From positions 408,943 to 472,942 of the forward strand of contig NZ_BMPP01000001.1 of NCBI RefSeq assembly GCF_014647655.1: a DNA stretch of 64,000 nt, given 5' to 3'. Below, piece by piece: positions 34,348 to 45,273 of this stretch. The translations under genes and the position numbers were made by a program. The stretch comes from Deinococcus malanensis. Lineage in GTDB: Bacteria > Deinococcota > Deinococci > Deinococcales > Deinococcaceae. The first letter of the stretch is position 1, and the number at the start of each line of letters is the position of its first letter. Under the pieces are notes generated by a model. The model made no database searches. It was not told where the DNA came from and saw nothing but the letters and a program-made list of their open reading frames with translations.

Positions 34348-35892
34348 TTATTTGGTTTCGGTCAGGGTGTAGGAGCCACTGCCGCTGTAGGCATACACTT
34401 CCCAGCGATAGGTGCCGCTGTTGGCCGCGTAGCTGATTGCTTCGGTGCTGGTGCCGCCGGTACTGGAGGCCACATCGGCCCAGGCGCTGCCGTTCCACTT
34501 CTGCAGATACAGGTCGAAGTCGGTGCCGCTGGGGCCACTCAGGTTGCCCTTGAGGGTGCCGCCGCCATAGCTGAACCCGCTGGTCGAGGGCTTGAAGGAA
34601 CTGGTGCCGGAGCTGACGCTGCCGGTGTAGGTCGTGGTGGTGCCGGGGGTAGTCCCAGTGCCACTGCCGGTGTACAGCAGGCGGTTGGGGCTGCCGGTGC
34701 CGGCACTGGTGACCTTGTTGGTCGTGGCGTTGTTGATCATGGCGCTGGTTACAGCGCTGGTCGTCGTATTACCGGCAGCGATCAGCAGGGCTGCAGCGCC
34801 GGCGGCGTGGGGGGAAGCCATGCTGGTGCCGCTGATGGTGTTGGTCGCACTCGTGGAGCCGATCCAGGTGCTGGTGATATCGCTGCCAGGGGCAAAGATA
34901 TCCACGCAGGAGCCGTAGTTCGAGAAGGAACTGCGGGCGTCGGTGCGGGTGGTGCTGCCCACCGTGATGGCGTTGGCGGCACGGGCGGGGGAGACGTTGC
35001 AGGCATTCTGGTTCTCGTTGCCGGCGGCGACCACCATGACGAGGTTCTTGCTGGCTGCACTGTTGACGGCGTCGTCTACGGCCTGGCTGGCGCCACCCCC
35101 CAGGCTCATGTTGGCTACAGCTGTGGCGGTGCCTTTGTTGCTGACTGCCCAGTTCACCCCGGCAATCACGCCTGAGTTGGTGCCGGACCCGCTGCAGTTC
35201 AGCACCTTGACGGCGATAAGCTGCACGCCCTTGGCCACGCCCCAGGTGTTTGCGCCTACCGTGCCCGCCACATGGGTACCGTGTCCCTGGCAGTCGGTGT
35301 TGTTGCCGTCGCCAGTGGTGTTGGTACCCCAGACTGCCCGTCCACCAAAGTTACTGTGGCTAGTGTTGATGCCAGTGTCGATGATGTACGCCTTCACGCC
35401 GCTGGCGGTGGAGTTGTACACGTAGTTTCCGTCCAGCGGGAGGCTGCGCTGGTCGATACGGTCCAGGCCCCACGTGGCTCCGCTCTGGGTGGCGCTGGCG
35501 TGCATCATGCCGTCCTGCTCGATGTATTTGACCCGTTTGTCTGCACGGAGTATCGCCAGGTTCTGGACGCTGAGTTTGGCGGCGAAGCCGCTCAAGGCCT
35601 GGGTGTAGATGTGCTGGACCGTGACGCCCTGCGGGTCGAGTTTCAGGCTGCTGATCAGGCCGTTCGCATCCTGGGCGCTGAGGTCGCTGCCCTGGGCGCC
35701 GTCGCTGAACACAACGATGTACTGTCCCGCAATGGCTTCAGGGTTGCCGGTGCCAAGCAGCGGAGCCAGATCAAGCTGACTACGCTGACTGGTGGGCGCA
35801 GAAGCGAGATCAGGGGTGGAGGACTGTGGCTGACCGCAAGCGGCGAGCATCGCGGTGAGCCCAAACGTGCAAAGTGCAAGACGTACCTTCAT
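34348..35892 (-). CDS. Subtilisin-like serine protease (S8, proteinase K/aqualysin type) lipoprotein
   Basis: 514 residues. A lipoprotein signal ends at Cys19 (AMLAAC). An I9 propeptide (about 55-130, GQYIVVFSDG) is followed by a proteinase K-like domain with triad Asp172 (IDTGIN), His204 (GHGTH) and Ser357 (GTSMASPH). The C-terminal 95 residues form a PPC-type beta domain (SGPSGTDFDLYLQKW), as in Thermus aqualysin, which is usually removed on maturation. ATG 35892 has GGAGG six bases upstream. The 89 codons above it in frame encode nothing signal-like. It is one of three secreted proteases in this 9-kb stretch. Confidence 0.94.
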   Translation of the reverse strand: MKVRLALCTFGLTAMLAACGQPQSSTPDLASAPTSQRSQLDLAPLLGTGNPEAIAGQYIVVFSDGAQGSDLSAQDANGLISSLKLDPQGVTVQHIYTQALSGFAAKLSVQNLAILRADKRVKYIEQDGMMHASATQSGATWGLDRIDQRSLPLDGNYVYNSTASGVKAYIIDTGINTSHSNFGGRAVWGTNTTGDGNNTDCQGHGTHVAGTVGANTWGVAKGVQLIAVKVLNCSGSGTNSGVIAGVNWAVSNKGTATAVANMSLGGGASQAVDDAVNSAASKNLVMVVAAGNENQNACNVSPARAANAITVGSTTRTDARSSFSNYGSCVDIFAPGSDITSTWIGSTSATNTISGTSMASPHAAGAAALLIAAGNTTTSAVTSAMINNATTNKVTSAGTGSPNRLLYTGSGTGTTPGTTTTYTGSVSSGTSSFKPSTSGFSYGGGTLKGNLSGPSGTDFDLYLQKWNGSAWADVASSTGGTSTEAISYAANSGTYRWEVYAYSGSGSYTLTETK

Positions 35893-36200
35893 CCGAACCT
35901 CCAGGTGGGATGCAGAAATCTCGTGCTGAACTGTGTTTTGCCGACTGGGAGGTTGTACCACGCATGAGAAAATACTGATTTTCGTCTTGTATAGACATGT
36001 CAATTTTATGCGATCTGCAAGACATTTGCCATATTTTGGAAGGAAAAAGATGATGACCGGGTGGTCAGGATTTGAATCGTATGAGGCGCACTTCCCCCTG
36101 CGGCGTAAGTCCATCGCTACTGTGACAAACATGTCAGGCTTTTCATGCAAGACGGCCACGTTGGCATGTACGACCTCTCCAGTGCCGGTTTGTACGGCGA
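35893..36200. other. Divergent regulatory region between subtilase and hisB
   Basis: About 310 bases, noticeably more AT-rich around 35980-36050 than its surroundings, with a GACATGTC palindrome near 35993. It must hold the subtilase promoter, but several TTGACA/TATACA-like boxes on the minus strand have poor spacing, so I do not choose one. No coding frame is supported. Confidence 0.45.
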
Positions 36201-36206
36201 TAGGAT
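36201..36206 (+). promoter_or_regulatory. -10 box of hisB (leaderless)
   Basis: TAGGAT six bases before ATG 36213. Confidence 0.6.
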
Positions 36207-36212
36207 GCGGTT

Positions 36213-36800
36213 ATGAGCCGTCTGGCCGCCGTGCAGCGCACCACCAAAGAAACCGATATTGAGATCCGCCTGAATCTCGACCAGCCGGAGTTTGACGCTC
36301 CGGTGACCGGTCATGGATTTCTGGACCACATGCTCGACGCACTGGCCCGTCATTCCCGCCTGGGGCTGAGTGTCCGGGCCAGCGGCGACCTGCATATCGA
36401 GCCGCATCACCTGATCGAGGATGCCGGCATCACCTTGGGGCAGGCCCTTTCCCAGGCGCTGGGAGACCGGCGCGGCATCGAGCGGTACGGCAGCGCCTTC
36501 GTGCCTATGGACGAAACGCTCGCTCACGTGGTCGTGGACCTGTCCGGACGCGCCCACCTTGCCTTTGAGCCCGAAGCCCTGGAGGTCTGGGGCAATGCCG
36601 GCGGCATGACGCACTATCACCTGCGTGAATTCCTGCGTGGTCTGTGCAACCACGGTGGGGTTACGCTGCATGTGCGGTTGCTTTCAGGCCGCGAGGCGCA
36701 CCATGTGATCGAGGCCATCGTCAAGGCCCTGGCCCGGGCCCTGCGTGACGCGGTGGCCCTGACTTCGGATCAGCTGCCCAGCACCAAGGGGAGCCTGTGA
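36213..36800 (+). CDS. hisB: Imidazoleglycerol-phosphate dehydratase (HisB)
   Basis: 195 residues, the monofunctional form without an N-terminal phosphatase. The manganese-binding repeats are clear: GHGFLDHMLDALARHS, HHLIEDAGITLGQAL and, in the second half, THYHLREFLRGLC and EAHHVIEAIVKALARALR. It dehydrates imidazoleglycerol phosphate to imidazole acetol phosphate in histidine synthesis. Its TGA overlaps the GTG start of hisH, so the two are translationally coupled. Confidence 0.96.
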   Translation: MSRLAAVQRTTKETDIEIRLNLDQPEFDAPVTGHGFLDHMLDALARHSRLGLSVRASGDLHIEPHHLIEDAGITLGQALSQALGDRRGIERYGSAFVPMDETLAHVVVDLSGRAHLAFEPEALEVWGNAGGMTHYHLREFLRGLCNHGGVTLHVRLLSGREAHHVIEAIVKALARALRDAVALTSDQLPSTKGSL

Positions 36801-37429
36801 ACCTCCGGTCTGAGGTGCTGCTGCTGGATTACGGCGGCGGGAACGTCCGGAGCGCGGCCAAGGCCCTGGAACGCGCCGGGATGGAGGTGCGTGTCAGCGC
36901 GGACCCGGCAGATGTGCCGCACGCGCCCGCTGTCGTGGTTCCGGGTCAGGGCCACTTCCGTCAGGTGATGGAAGCCTTCGAGCACAGCGGATTCCATGCA
37001 CCCGTCATGCAGGCCGCACAGGCGGGGACGCCGCTGCTGGGGATCTGCGTGGGGATGCAGATGCTGCTGACCGGATCAGAGGAGGCCCCCGGCATGCCTG
37101 GACTGAACCTGGTTCCAGGCACCGTGCGCCGGTTCGAGGCGGTGCCCGAACGCAAGGTGCCGCAGATGGGTTGGAACAGCCTGGACAAGGTCGGTGACAG
37201 CCCCCTGCTGAGGGACCTCGCCTGTCCGGCCTACGCCTACTTCGTGCATTCCTATTACGTACCGCTGGAGGTCGAGGTGGACGCCGGTGCCATTTCCGAG
37301 TACGGCGTACCGTTCTGGTCCGCCTTCAGCCAGGGCAATATTCACGCCACACAGTTTCACCCCGAGAAAAGCGGAGCAGTGGGGCTGGCCATTCTGGAAC
37401 GTTTCCGCCTCCACGTGCTGGCGGGCTGA
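36797..37429 (+). CDS. hisH: Imidazole glycerol phosphate synthase, glutaminase subunit (HisH)
   Basis: 210 residues of class I glutamine amidotransferase with DYGGGN near the N-terminus, nucleophile Cys84 in GICVGMQ, and QFHPEKS carrying the catalytic His and Glu. It supplies ammonia to HisF for ring closure. GTG 36797 overlaps the hisB stop (GTGA). hisF is not in this window. Confidence 0.95.
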   Translation: MNLRSEVLLLDYGGGNVRSAAKALERAGMEVRVSADPADVPHAPAVVVPGQGHFRQVMEAFEHSGFHAPVMQAAQAGTPLLGICVGMQMLLTGSEEAPGMPGLNLVPGTVRRFEAVPERKVPQMGWNSLDKVGDSPLLRDLACPAYAYFVHSYYVPLEVEVDAGAISEYGVPFWSAFSQGNIHATQFHPEKSGAVGLAILERFRLHVLAG

Positions 37430-37470
37430 GCACTGGCCAGCCCAGCCGGCCGGTGTGGGCTGCGCCTTGA

Positions 37471-37476
37471 TAGGCT
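37471..37476 (+). promoter_or_regulatory. -10 box of ilvE (leaderless)
   Basis: TAGGCT seven bases before ATG 37484. Confidence 0.6.
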
Positions 37477-37483
37477 GGACCCC

Positions 37484-38521
37484 ATGCGTGACGTGAACAT
37501 CGACTGGGCGAACCTGGGCTTCAGCTACATCCGAACCGACCTGCGCTTTCTGTCTCACTGGAAAGATGGCGCCTGGGACGAGGGGCAGCTGACCGAGGAC
37601 AACGTCCTGCACATTGCCGAGGGCTCGACGGCCCTGCACTACGGCCAGCAGTGCTTCGAGGGCCTCAAGGCGTACCGCTCCCAGGACGGCAGCATCAACC
37701 TGTTCCGCCCCGATCAGAACGCCGCGCGAATGCAGATGAGCTGCGAGCGCCTGCTGATGCCCGCGCCTTCCACCGAGATGTTCATCGAGGCCTGCCGTCA
37801 GGTCGTCAAGGCCAACGAGCACTTCCTGCCTCCCTTCGGCACAGGCGGCAGCCTGTATCTGCGTCCCTTTGTGATCGGCGTGGGCGACAACATCGGTGTG
37901 CGCACGGCCCCCGAGTTCATCTTCAGCGTGTTCTGCGTGCCGGTGGGCCCCTATTTCAAGGGCGGACTGACTCCGCACAACTTCATCGTCTCGGAATTTG
38001 ACCGGGCCGCGCCCAACGGCACCGGCGCCGCCAAGGTCGGAGGCAACTACGCCGCCAGCCTGCTGCCCGGTGCACAGGCCAAGGATGCACAGGCGCAGGG
38101 CCGCCACTTTGCCGACGCCATCTACCTTGACCCGGCCACCCATACCAAGATTGAGGAGGTTGGGGCCGCCAACCTGTTTGCCATCACGAAGGATGGCCGG
38201 ACCTTCGTCACGCCCAAGTCCCCCAGCATTCTGCCCAGCATCACCAAGTACAGCCTGCTGCACATCGCCGAGCACCGGCTTGGCCTGAATGTCGAGGAAG
38301 GCGACGTGTACATCAGCCGGCTTGACCAGTACGGCGAGGCCGGTGCCTGCGGGACTGCGGCTGTCATCACCCCTATCGGCGGCATTCAGCATGGCGACCA
38401 GTTCCACGTGTTCCACAGCGAGACCGAAACAGGTCCGGTGACGCGACGCCTGTACGATGAACTGACGGGTATCCAGTTCGGGACAGTCGAAGCTCCAGAG
38501 GGCTGGATCGTCAAGGTCTGA
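37484..38521 (+). CDS. ilvE: Branched-chain amino acid aminotransferase (IlvE)
   Basis: 345 residues of fold-type IV PLP aminotransferase, of the longer type II class. Marks are [16 protein letters not shown] near residue 50, the PLP lysine Lys184 in [11 protein letters not shown], and [14 protein letters not shown] at the phosphate-binding end. It makes or degrades Leu, Ile and Val with 2-oxoglutarate. It is a single gene with its own promoter, followed by a long hairpin. Confidence 0.94.
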   Translation: MRDVNIDWANLGFSYIRTDLRFLSHWKDGAWDEGQLTEDNVLHIAEGSTALHYGQQCFEGLKAYRSQDGSINLFRPDQNAARMQMSCERLLMPAPSTEMFIEACRQVVKANEHFLPPFGTGGSLYLRPFVIGVGDNIGVRTAPEFIFSVFCVPVGPYFKGGLTPHNFIVSEFDRAAPNGTGAAKVGGNYAASLLPGAQAKDAQAQGRHFADAIYLDPATHTKIEEVGAANLFAITKDGRTFVTPKSPSILPSITKYSLLHIAEHRLGLNVEEGDVYISRLDQYGEAGACGTAAVITPIGGIQHGDQFHVFHSETETGPVTRRLYDELTGIQFGTVEAPEGWIVKV

Positions 38522-38544
38522 GGTTTCGGGGCCAAAGGCCGGCC

Positions 38545-38588
38545 GCAGGGCCAGGGACATGCCGAAAAGCACCTGTCCCTGGCCCTGC
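38545..38588 (+). terminator. 15-bp perfect hairpin after ilvE
   Basis: GCAGGGCCAGGGACA, 14 bases, TGTCCCTGGCCCTGC. The stem is perfect, but only a short T stretch follows, so it is a probable but not classic terminator. Confidence 0.6.
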
Positions 38589-38654
38589 GCTTTGCCGCTC
38601 AGTCCTGGCCTTTATGGTCTGCATGGGGTTTTCACCAGCCCCCAGCGGGGCCGG

Positions 38655-38660
38655 TAGACT
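38655..38660 (+). promoter_or_regulatory. -10 box of glgB (leaderless)
   Basis: TAGACT six bases before ATG 38667. Confidence 0.6.
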
Positions 38661-38666
38661 CCAGGC

Positions 38667-40588
<1,922 letters not shown>

Positions 40589-40592
<4 letters not shown>

Positions 40593-40852
40593 CCGGCAGC
40601 CCTTCCGGTCGCCCCGATCTGCTGACGGCCCTGAGCTTCGGCCTGCTGGCCCTGGTGGGTCTGCTGTTGCTGTGGCCGCTCTTGTCGGGCGGTCAGCCGC
40701 CTCATCCGGGCGTAATCGGCGTGCTGCTGCTGGCCCGGCTGGGGGTTCAGCTGTTGCGGTCCCGGACTGACGAGCGACTGCGCCGGCCGGTCAGCTGGGC
40801 CGTGGACCTGATCCTGATCGGCCTGCTGTTCTCGGTCGTGAGCCAGCGTTAA
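40589..40852 (+). CDS. Small membrane protein (87 aa)
   Basis: GTG 40589 overlaps the glgB TGA (GTGA). The product has two or three hydrophobic segments (LLTALSFGLLALVGLLLLW, GVIGVLLLARLGVQLL and DLILIGLLFSV). No family is recognised. Coupling to glgB is evident from the overlap, but a role in glycogen metabolism would be a guess. Confidence 0.7.
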
Positions 40853-40884
40853 GCACCCGTAGCCGTTCCGGCGCTTCACCGGGA

Positions 40885-40890
40885 TATTCT
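40885..40890 (+). promoter_or_regulatory. -10 box of the nitroreductase gene (leaderless)
   Basis: TATTCT seven bases before ATG 40898. Confidence 0.6.
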
Positions 40891-40897
40891 CCGCCGC

Positions 40898-41689
40898 ATG
40901 ACCTACCGCACCCCTGAGGAAGTCCGGGCCTTCTACGACGCACACCGCACCGTGCGCCAGTACGTCACATCTGGCGACGGTACGCCGCTTCCCTTGCCCC
41001 CAGCGCACCTCGACGTGATTCTGCACGCCGCGCAACGGGCCCCGACCGACGCGACGGCCCAGCTGTATTCGCTGATTCATCTGACGGATCCTGAGGTCCG
41101 CGCCCAGGCCGCCGCCCTGACCACCAATGCCCACATTGCCACGGCGTCCGAAGCCTTTGTGGTCTGCGCCGACGTGCGCCGCACCCGGCGGGTGCTGGAA
41201 GCTTCCGGGCGCACACCGGGGTACTGGCCCGCCGTGGCCGTACATTTCGGCATAGGAGACGCTGTGATGGCCGGCACCAACCTGCTGACGGCCGCCGAGA
41301 TGCTGGGCTATCAGGGCTGCTGGATTGGCGGCGTTCTGAATGGCATCGATGGCCTGCTTGACCTGCTGCGTCTACCTGAGGGCGTGCTTCCCTTCGCGGC
41401 GCTGACCATAGGCACGCCAGCAGAGGAAGCGCCGTACCGTCCACGCGTGCCGCGTCCGCTGGTCGTGCACACGGATACTTATCACGACCCGAATCACGAT
41501 GAACTCCAGGACGCGGTTGCCATCATGAACCCCATCGCTTCCCGGGGGGGGCACCCGGGCGACTGGGTGCGGTTGCTGGGCGCCTACTTCGCCCAGGACG
41601 GCGGCATGGAAAAGCGCGAGCCTCACCTGGTCGCCGCGCTGCGCCGTCAGGGCATGTGGTCAGGGGAGCAGGCCGTCGGAACTCCCTAG
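40898..41689 (+). CDS. Nitroreductase-family NADPH-dependent oxidoreductase (NfsA type)
   Basis: 263 residues of FMN-binding nitroreductase fold. The HRTVRQY segment near residue 16 and AAQRAPTDATAQLYSLI form the FMN phosphate site, and GYQGCWIGGVLN is the second FMN segment. The length and C-terminal extension match the NfsA/Frp subgroup, which reduces quinones, nitroaromatics or flavin with NADPH. The natural substrate is unknown. Single gene with its own promoter, and a strong terminator downstream. Confidence 0.85.
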   Translation: MTYRTPEEVRAFYDAHRTVRQYVTSGDGTPLPLPPAHLDVILHAAQRAPTDATAQLYSLIHLTDPEVRAQAAALTTNAHIATASEAFVVCADVRRTRRVLEASGRTPGYWPAVAVHFGIGDAVMAGTNLLTAAEMLGYQGCWIGGVLNGIDGLLDLLRLPEGVLPFAALTIGTPAEEAPYRPRVPRPLVVHTDTYHDPNHDELQDAVAIMNPIASRGGHPGDWVRLLGAYFAQDGGMEKREPHLVAALRRQGMWSGEQAVGTP

Positions 41690-41844
41690 CGTTGATCCTT
41701 ATGACGTGATCTGACAAGGGTATTCCATTGCAGCAACGGCAGGAGCGCACTTCTGCCAACTCCACCTTAACCGCGGTCACTCGCCCCACAGCAGATGGCA
41801 GTTGAAACCAGCATCTGCTGTAGTTACCACCTTGAGACGAACGG

Positions 41845-41885
41845 ACAGGGTGGCCTGGGACTGCTGCCCAGGCCACCCTGTCTTC
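41845..41885. terminator. Intrinsic terminator between convergent genes
   Basis: ACAGGGTGGCCTGGG, seven bases, CCCAGGCCACCCTGT, then a T/C-rich run. The 15-bp perfect stem lies between the nitroreductase and homoisocitrate dehydrogenase genes. Confidence 0.85.
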
Positions 41886-41890
41886 TTGCT

Positions 41891-42892
41891 TCAGGCCAGC
41901 GCCCGGATCACAGCCTCCGTGAACCCGTGTGTCCCGGCGGTGCCGCCCAGATCGCGGGTCCGGGGGCCTTCGAGCAGGACCTTGTTCACGGCATTGTCCA
42001 GCCGGCGTGCCGTTTTGTGGTCGCCCAGATGGTCGAGCATCTGCACGGCAGCCAGAATCGTTGCGGTGGGATTGGCCACGCCCTGACCGGCGATATCGGG
42101 CGCCGAGCCATGCACACTTTCGAAGATCCCGAACTTGTCGCCCACGTTGCCGCTGGCCGCAATCCCCAGACCGCCGACGAGCCCTGCCGCCAGATCCGAA
42201 AGAATATCTCCGAACATGTTGGTCATGACCAGCACGTCGAACTGCTGGGGGTTACGCACCAGCTGCATCGCCGCGTTGTCCACGATCATGGTGCTGGTAT
42301 TCAGGCCCTCGACCGTGCGGGTATGGTCGAGGATGGTGTTCATAAACAGTCCCTGCGTTACCGGCAGCACGTTGCTCTTGTGCACCACCGTCAGGCGCTT
42401 GCTGCGCTTCATCGCCAGGTCGGCGGCGAAGCGGCCGATGCGCTCGCTGGCATCTTTGGTGATCACCGTGTCGGCGATGGCAGTGTCGCCGTAACGGCGC
42501 TCCTGCTCCACGTACAGGCCCTGGGTGTTCTCGCGGACAATCACGAGGTCCACGTTTTCATAGGCCCCGGGCACCGGGCGGGTGCGGGTAGGCCGGACAT
42601 TGGCATACAGGCCATACTTCTGGCGCAGGTGACGGATCGCGCCGAAAAAGCCGGCGGGTTTCTCCCCGCTGGGGCTGGTTGCGGCGCCGAACAGCGTGGC
42701 GTGCGTGTTCTCCACGGCGTCGTAGGTGGCCTGGGGCACGCTGGTGCCGTGGTCGAGGTAGTACTCGTAGCCGGCCTCGGCGTGGACGTACTCGGCACTG
42801 AAGCCGGCCGCGTCAAGCACGCGCCGCGCGGCGGGAATGACCTCGTGGCCGATGCCGTCGCCTTCAATCAAACAGATGCGGTAATTCGCCAT
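41891..42892 (-). CDS. Homoisocitrate dehydrogenase (lysine AAA pathway)
   Basis: 333 residues of the isocitrate/isopropylmalate dehydrogenase family. The N-terminus ([20 protein letters not shown]), the [10 protein letters not shown] substrate loop with several arginines, [15 protein letters not shown] and [21 protein letters not shown] follow Thermus homoisocitrate dehydrogenase closely as I remember it. The enzyme oxidises and decarboxylates homoisocitrate to 2-oxoadipate in the alpha-aminoadipate lysine route of Thermus and Deinococcus. LeuB is the alternative but has a different substrate loop. TAGACT lies ten bases before the ATG, so the leader is at most a few bases. Confidence 0.88.
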   Translation of the reverse strand: MANYRICLIEGDGIGHEVIPAARRVLDAAGFSAEYVHAEAGYEYYLDHGTSVPQATYDAVENTHATLFGAATSPSGEKPAGFFGAIRHLRQKYGLYANVRPTRTRPVPGAYENVDLVIVRENTQGLYVEQERRYGDTAIADTVITKDASERIGRFAADLAMKRSKRLTVVHKSNVLPVTQGLFMNTILDHTRTVEGLNTSTMIVDNAAMQLVRNPQQFDVLVMTNMFGDILSDLAAGLVGGLGIAASGNVGDKFGIFESVHGSAPDIAGQGVANPTATILAAVQMLDHLGDHKTARRLDNAVNKVLLEGPRTRDLGGTAGTHGFTEAVIRALA

Positions 42893-42954
42893 AACGCCCC
42901 ACAGTCTAGTTCAGGCATGTGGCCAGCTTCACAGTTGTGCCCGGTACAGGAACG

Positions 42955-43935
42955 TTACCCGCCGCGTGACTGCAGGGCAGCCTGCACCCTGCCCGCCAGT
43001 TCGAAGGCCAGCAGTGGCCCAAGCAAAAACCCTTTGCTCCCCAGTCCGGAGAGCCTCCATACTCCGCTTGCATCTGTCCCTGCCTGCAATCCAGAGAGCC
43101 GTGAACCGGTCCACTGCCCGGTCACCATGAGATGTTCCAGGTTGCTCAGCGCCGTTCCCTTGCCCAGCAGCCAGCTCAGAGAAAGCAGCGGCAGACAGGG
43201 AAGGCTCCACCGGTGTGTGGGGGCCTCGAAGGTCGCGCCCAGCACGCCTCCTCGTGCAGCCGGGGCAAGGTAAGCGCCGAAGCTCAGCGGCACTTCAGAC
43301 GCTGGCCGGTTCAGAGTCAGCAGCGTCCCCATGCGGTGGGGGGCGTCCTCACCGGCCCAGGTCGAGCCCACCGAGCCCCCGCACCACACCACGGCATCTG
43401 CTTTCAGCGTGCCGCCGTCCTGCAGCGAGATGGCCCGCGCCTCCCACGCCGTCGCGCGGTCACGGACCACCTCAGCACCGGAGGCGGCCAGAAGTGCCTG
43501 GCACAGGGCCTGCCCGTCCAGCCAGCCGCCCCCCGGCAACTGCAGCGCGTGTGCCCATCCGTCTGTGAGGGCCTCAGGGCGCTGACCGTGGGCAAGCCAT
43601 TCGTGGGGCAGCTGCCCTGGCAGGTGGCGCTCGAAGCGGGCGCGGGTGCGGTCGTCCGGCAGCGGGCGGACCACGCCTGACTGGGCATGCGGAACGTCAT
43701 ATCCCTGGGCTACCACGTCACGCACAAGTGCCCAGGTCAGCGCCATTCCTTCTGGTGCACGGGTGTCCACCCCGCCTGACTGCCCCCGCACCGGATTGAT
43801 CAGGGCGGAGGGCACATGACTGGCCGTGTGCATCCCGGCATCGACGACCGTGACGCGCAGATCTGCACGGGCCAGGGCGTATGCAACTGAGGCTCCCGCA
43901 ATGCCGCCGCCAATGATCCCCACATGTGCGGTCAT
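42955..43935 (-). CDS. FAD-dependent oxidoreductase, MnmC(o)-like
   Basis: 326 residues with an N-terminal FAD-binding motif ([18 protein letters not shown]) and a DAO-type fold ending [11 protein letters not shown]. It corresponds to the C-terminal domain of E. coli MnmC, which removes the carboxymethyl group from cmnm5(s2)U34 in tRNA to give nm5(s2)U. ATG 43935 overlaps the stop of the methyltransferase gene (ATGA), so what is one protein in E. coli is two coupled proteins here. The start is taken at that overlap. A few codons further upstream are also open. Confidence 0.85.
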   Translation of the reverse strand: MTAHVGIIGGGIAGASVAYALARADLRVTVVDAGMHTASHVPSALINPVRGQSGGVDTRAPEGMALTWALVRDVVAQGYDVPHAQSGVVRPLPDDRTRARFERHLPGQLPHEWLAHGQRPEALTDGWAHALQLPGGGWLDGQALCQALLAASGAEVVRDRATAWEARAISLQDGGTLKADAVVWCGGSVGSTWAGEDAPHRMGTLLTLNRPASEVPLSFGAYLAPAARGGVLGATFEAPTHRWSLPCLPLLSLSWLLGKGTALSNLEHLMVTGQWTGSRLSGLQAGTDASGVWRLSGLGSKGFLLGPLLAFELAGRVQAALQSRGG

Positions 43936-44600
43936 GCGGTCCGGACAGCGCGCAGGCATTCCCGCTTGCCCGGAGCGCCCGGGCGCCGCTCGACCTCCAG
44001 TCCTGCCGCCTGAAGTGCACGCCGCACATGCCCGGCCGCGCTGTAGGTGGCCAGAACCCCGCCAGGGGCCAGGGTGCGCGATAGCCGGGCGGCAAACTCC
44101 GGCGTCCAGACCTCCGGGTTGCGGGTGGGGGAAAAGCCGTCCAGGTACAGCGCGGTGGCCCAGTCTTCCGGCAGGCTCGCTGTCAGGACGTTTCCTATCA
44201 CCACCTGAACGCGTGCGCCCCCGGCATTCACCTCCACTGGAGGCTGAGGCCAGAGGTCTATAAGGCCCTGCCAGGCGGGGTGGTCTGTTCCCTCCTGGCC
44301 AGCGGCTACGGATTGCAGGATGTCGACCGGGGCTGGATCAAATTCATAGGCCAGATAGTCCAGCGCCGCTTCCCGCCCGGCCGTCTGCGCCAGCGTCGCC
44401 CGGAAGTTAACTCCGACCCCAAACCCCACCTCCAGGACCCGGGGCGCCGGATGCCGGTAGGTACCGCTGCCTTCCACGAACACGTGGCGGGCCTGAGCCG
44501 CCGCGCCGTGGCGCGAACCGTACGCCTCGCCAAAACGGGCATTGTAGGCGGTGCGTGAACCGTCAGGGGTCTCCAGGATGGACGAATCAGGCTCGGGCAT
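43932..44600 (-). CDS. mnmD: tRNA 5-aminomethyl-2-thiouridine methyltransferase domain protein (MnmD)
   Basis: 222 residues of SAM-dependent methyltransferase. [11 protein letters not shown] leads into the SAM motif [16 protein letters not shown], and [17 protein letters not shown] carries the D-G-F-(S/A)-P signature of MnmC/MnmD enzymes. It methylates nm5(s2)U34 to mnm5(s2)U. MnmD alone is normal in Gram-positive bacteria, but here the oxidoreductase half is encoded right behind it. ATG 44600 is chosen. TATCCT ten bases upstream fits a very short leader. A GTG 13 codons further up is less likely. Confidence 0.9.
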   Translation of the reverse strand: MPEPDSSILETPDGSRTAYNARFGEAYGSRHGAAAQARHVFVEGSGTYRHPAPRVLEVGFGVGVNFRATLAQTAGREAALDYLAYEFDPAPVDILQSVAAGQEGTDHPAWQGLIDLWPQPPVEVNAGGARVQVVIGNVLTASLPEDWATALYLDGFSPTRNPEVWTPEFAARLSRTLAPGGVLATYSAAGHVRRALQAAGLEVERRPGAPGKRECLRAVRTA

Positions 44601-44703
44601 CTGAAAGGGGAGGATACCGCTGCGCGGCGCGCGGGCCACGGCATGAGGAACTGCTCAACCCACAGCGCGCCCGGCGTGAGGGAGCGTGCGCCACACTGCG
44701 GAT

Positions 44704-45273
44704 ATGCGCAAACCGGTCCAGCGTGAGGACGACGGCCGCGGGGCCCTGCTAGAGCGCCGCTACTGGGTAGAGGTTCAGAAGCCGGCAATGTCGGCCGAGG
44801 ACCTGATGCTCGACATCCAGCGGAACCTGCCAGAGTACGCTCCCGAACTGCTGGCCGGTTTCGAAAAGACGGTCGGACTTGAAGATGCCCTGCGGCGCGG
44901 CGACGAGTATCACATCCGCATTCTGGGACCCTGGAACGGTGAGGTCCGCGTGGTAGCGGTCAGCGACACCTCGTTTGAACTGGTCACGCTCGAGGACCAC
45001 CCCGAGGCTGGAAAAATCCGCTTTGCCATCACGCCGCACGAACACTTCGAGGACGCCTTCCACTTTGAAATCTGCTCACTGGCGAGGTCGCGGGACGGTC
45101 TGGTGGCCCTCAGCTACGACGCCCTGGGGAAACGTGTGCAGCAAACGGTCTGGACCACGTTCTGCGAGCGTGTGGCGCAGCGCAGTGGCGGCCAGAAAAT
45201 CGGTGAGGTGCAGGTGCGGACCGTCAGCGAGACCGACTTTGAGGCTGAAGACGGGACCGGAGGCACCCCATGA
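44704..45273 (+). CDS. DUF1990-like protein, first of a pair
   Basis: About 189 residues. The central region (ILGPWNGEVRVVAVSDTSF, then EDHPEAGKIRFAI, then DAFHFEICSLARS) has the pattern of DUF1990-type domains: a beta-rich fold of unknown role in which the domain's HPE-G and F-E-RS elements recur. Its stop overlaps the ATG of a second, clearer DUF1990 gene. ATG 44704 is preceded six bases upstream by CACACT, a possible leaderless box. GTG 44686 is an alternative. The function is unknown. Confidence 0.65.
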   Translation: MRKPVQREDDGRGALLERRYWVEVQKPAMSAEDLMLDIQRNLPEYAPELLAGFEKTVGLEDALRRGDEYHIRILGPWNGEVRVVAVSDTSFELVTLEDHPEAGKIRFAITPHEHFEDAFHFEICSLARSRDGLVALSYDALGKRVQQTVWTTFCERVAQRSGGQKIGEVQVRTVSETDFEAEDGTGGTP

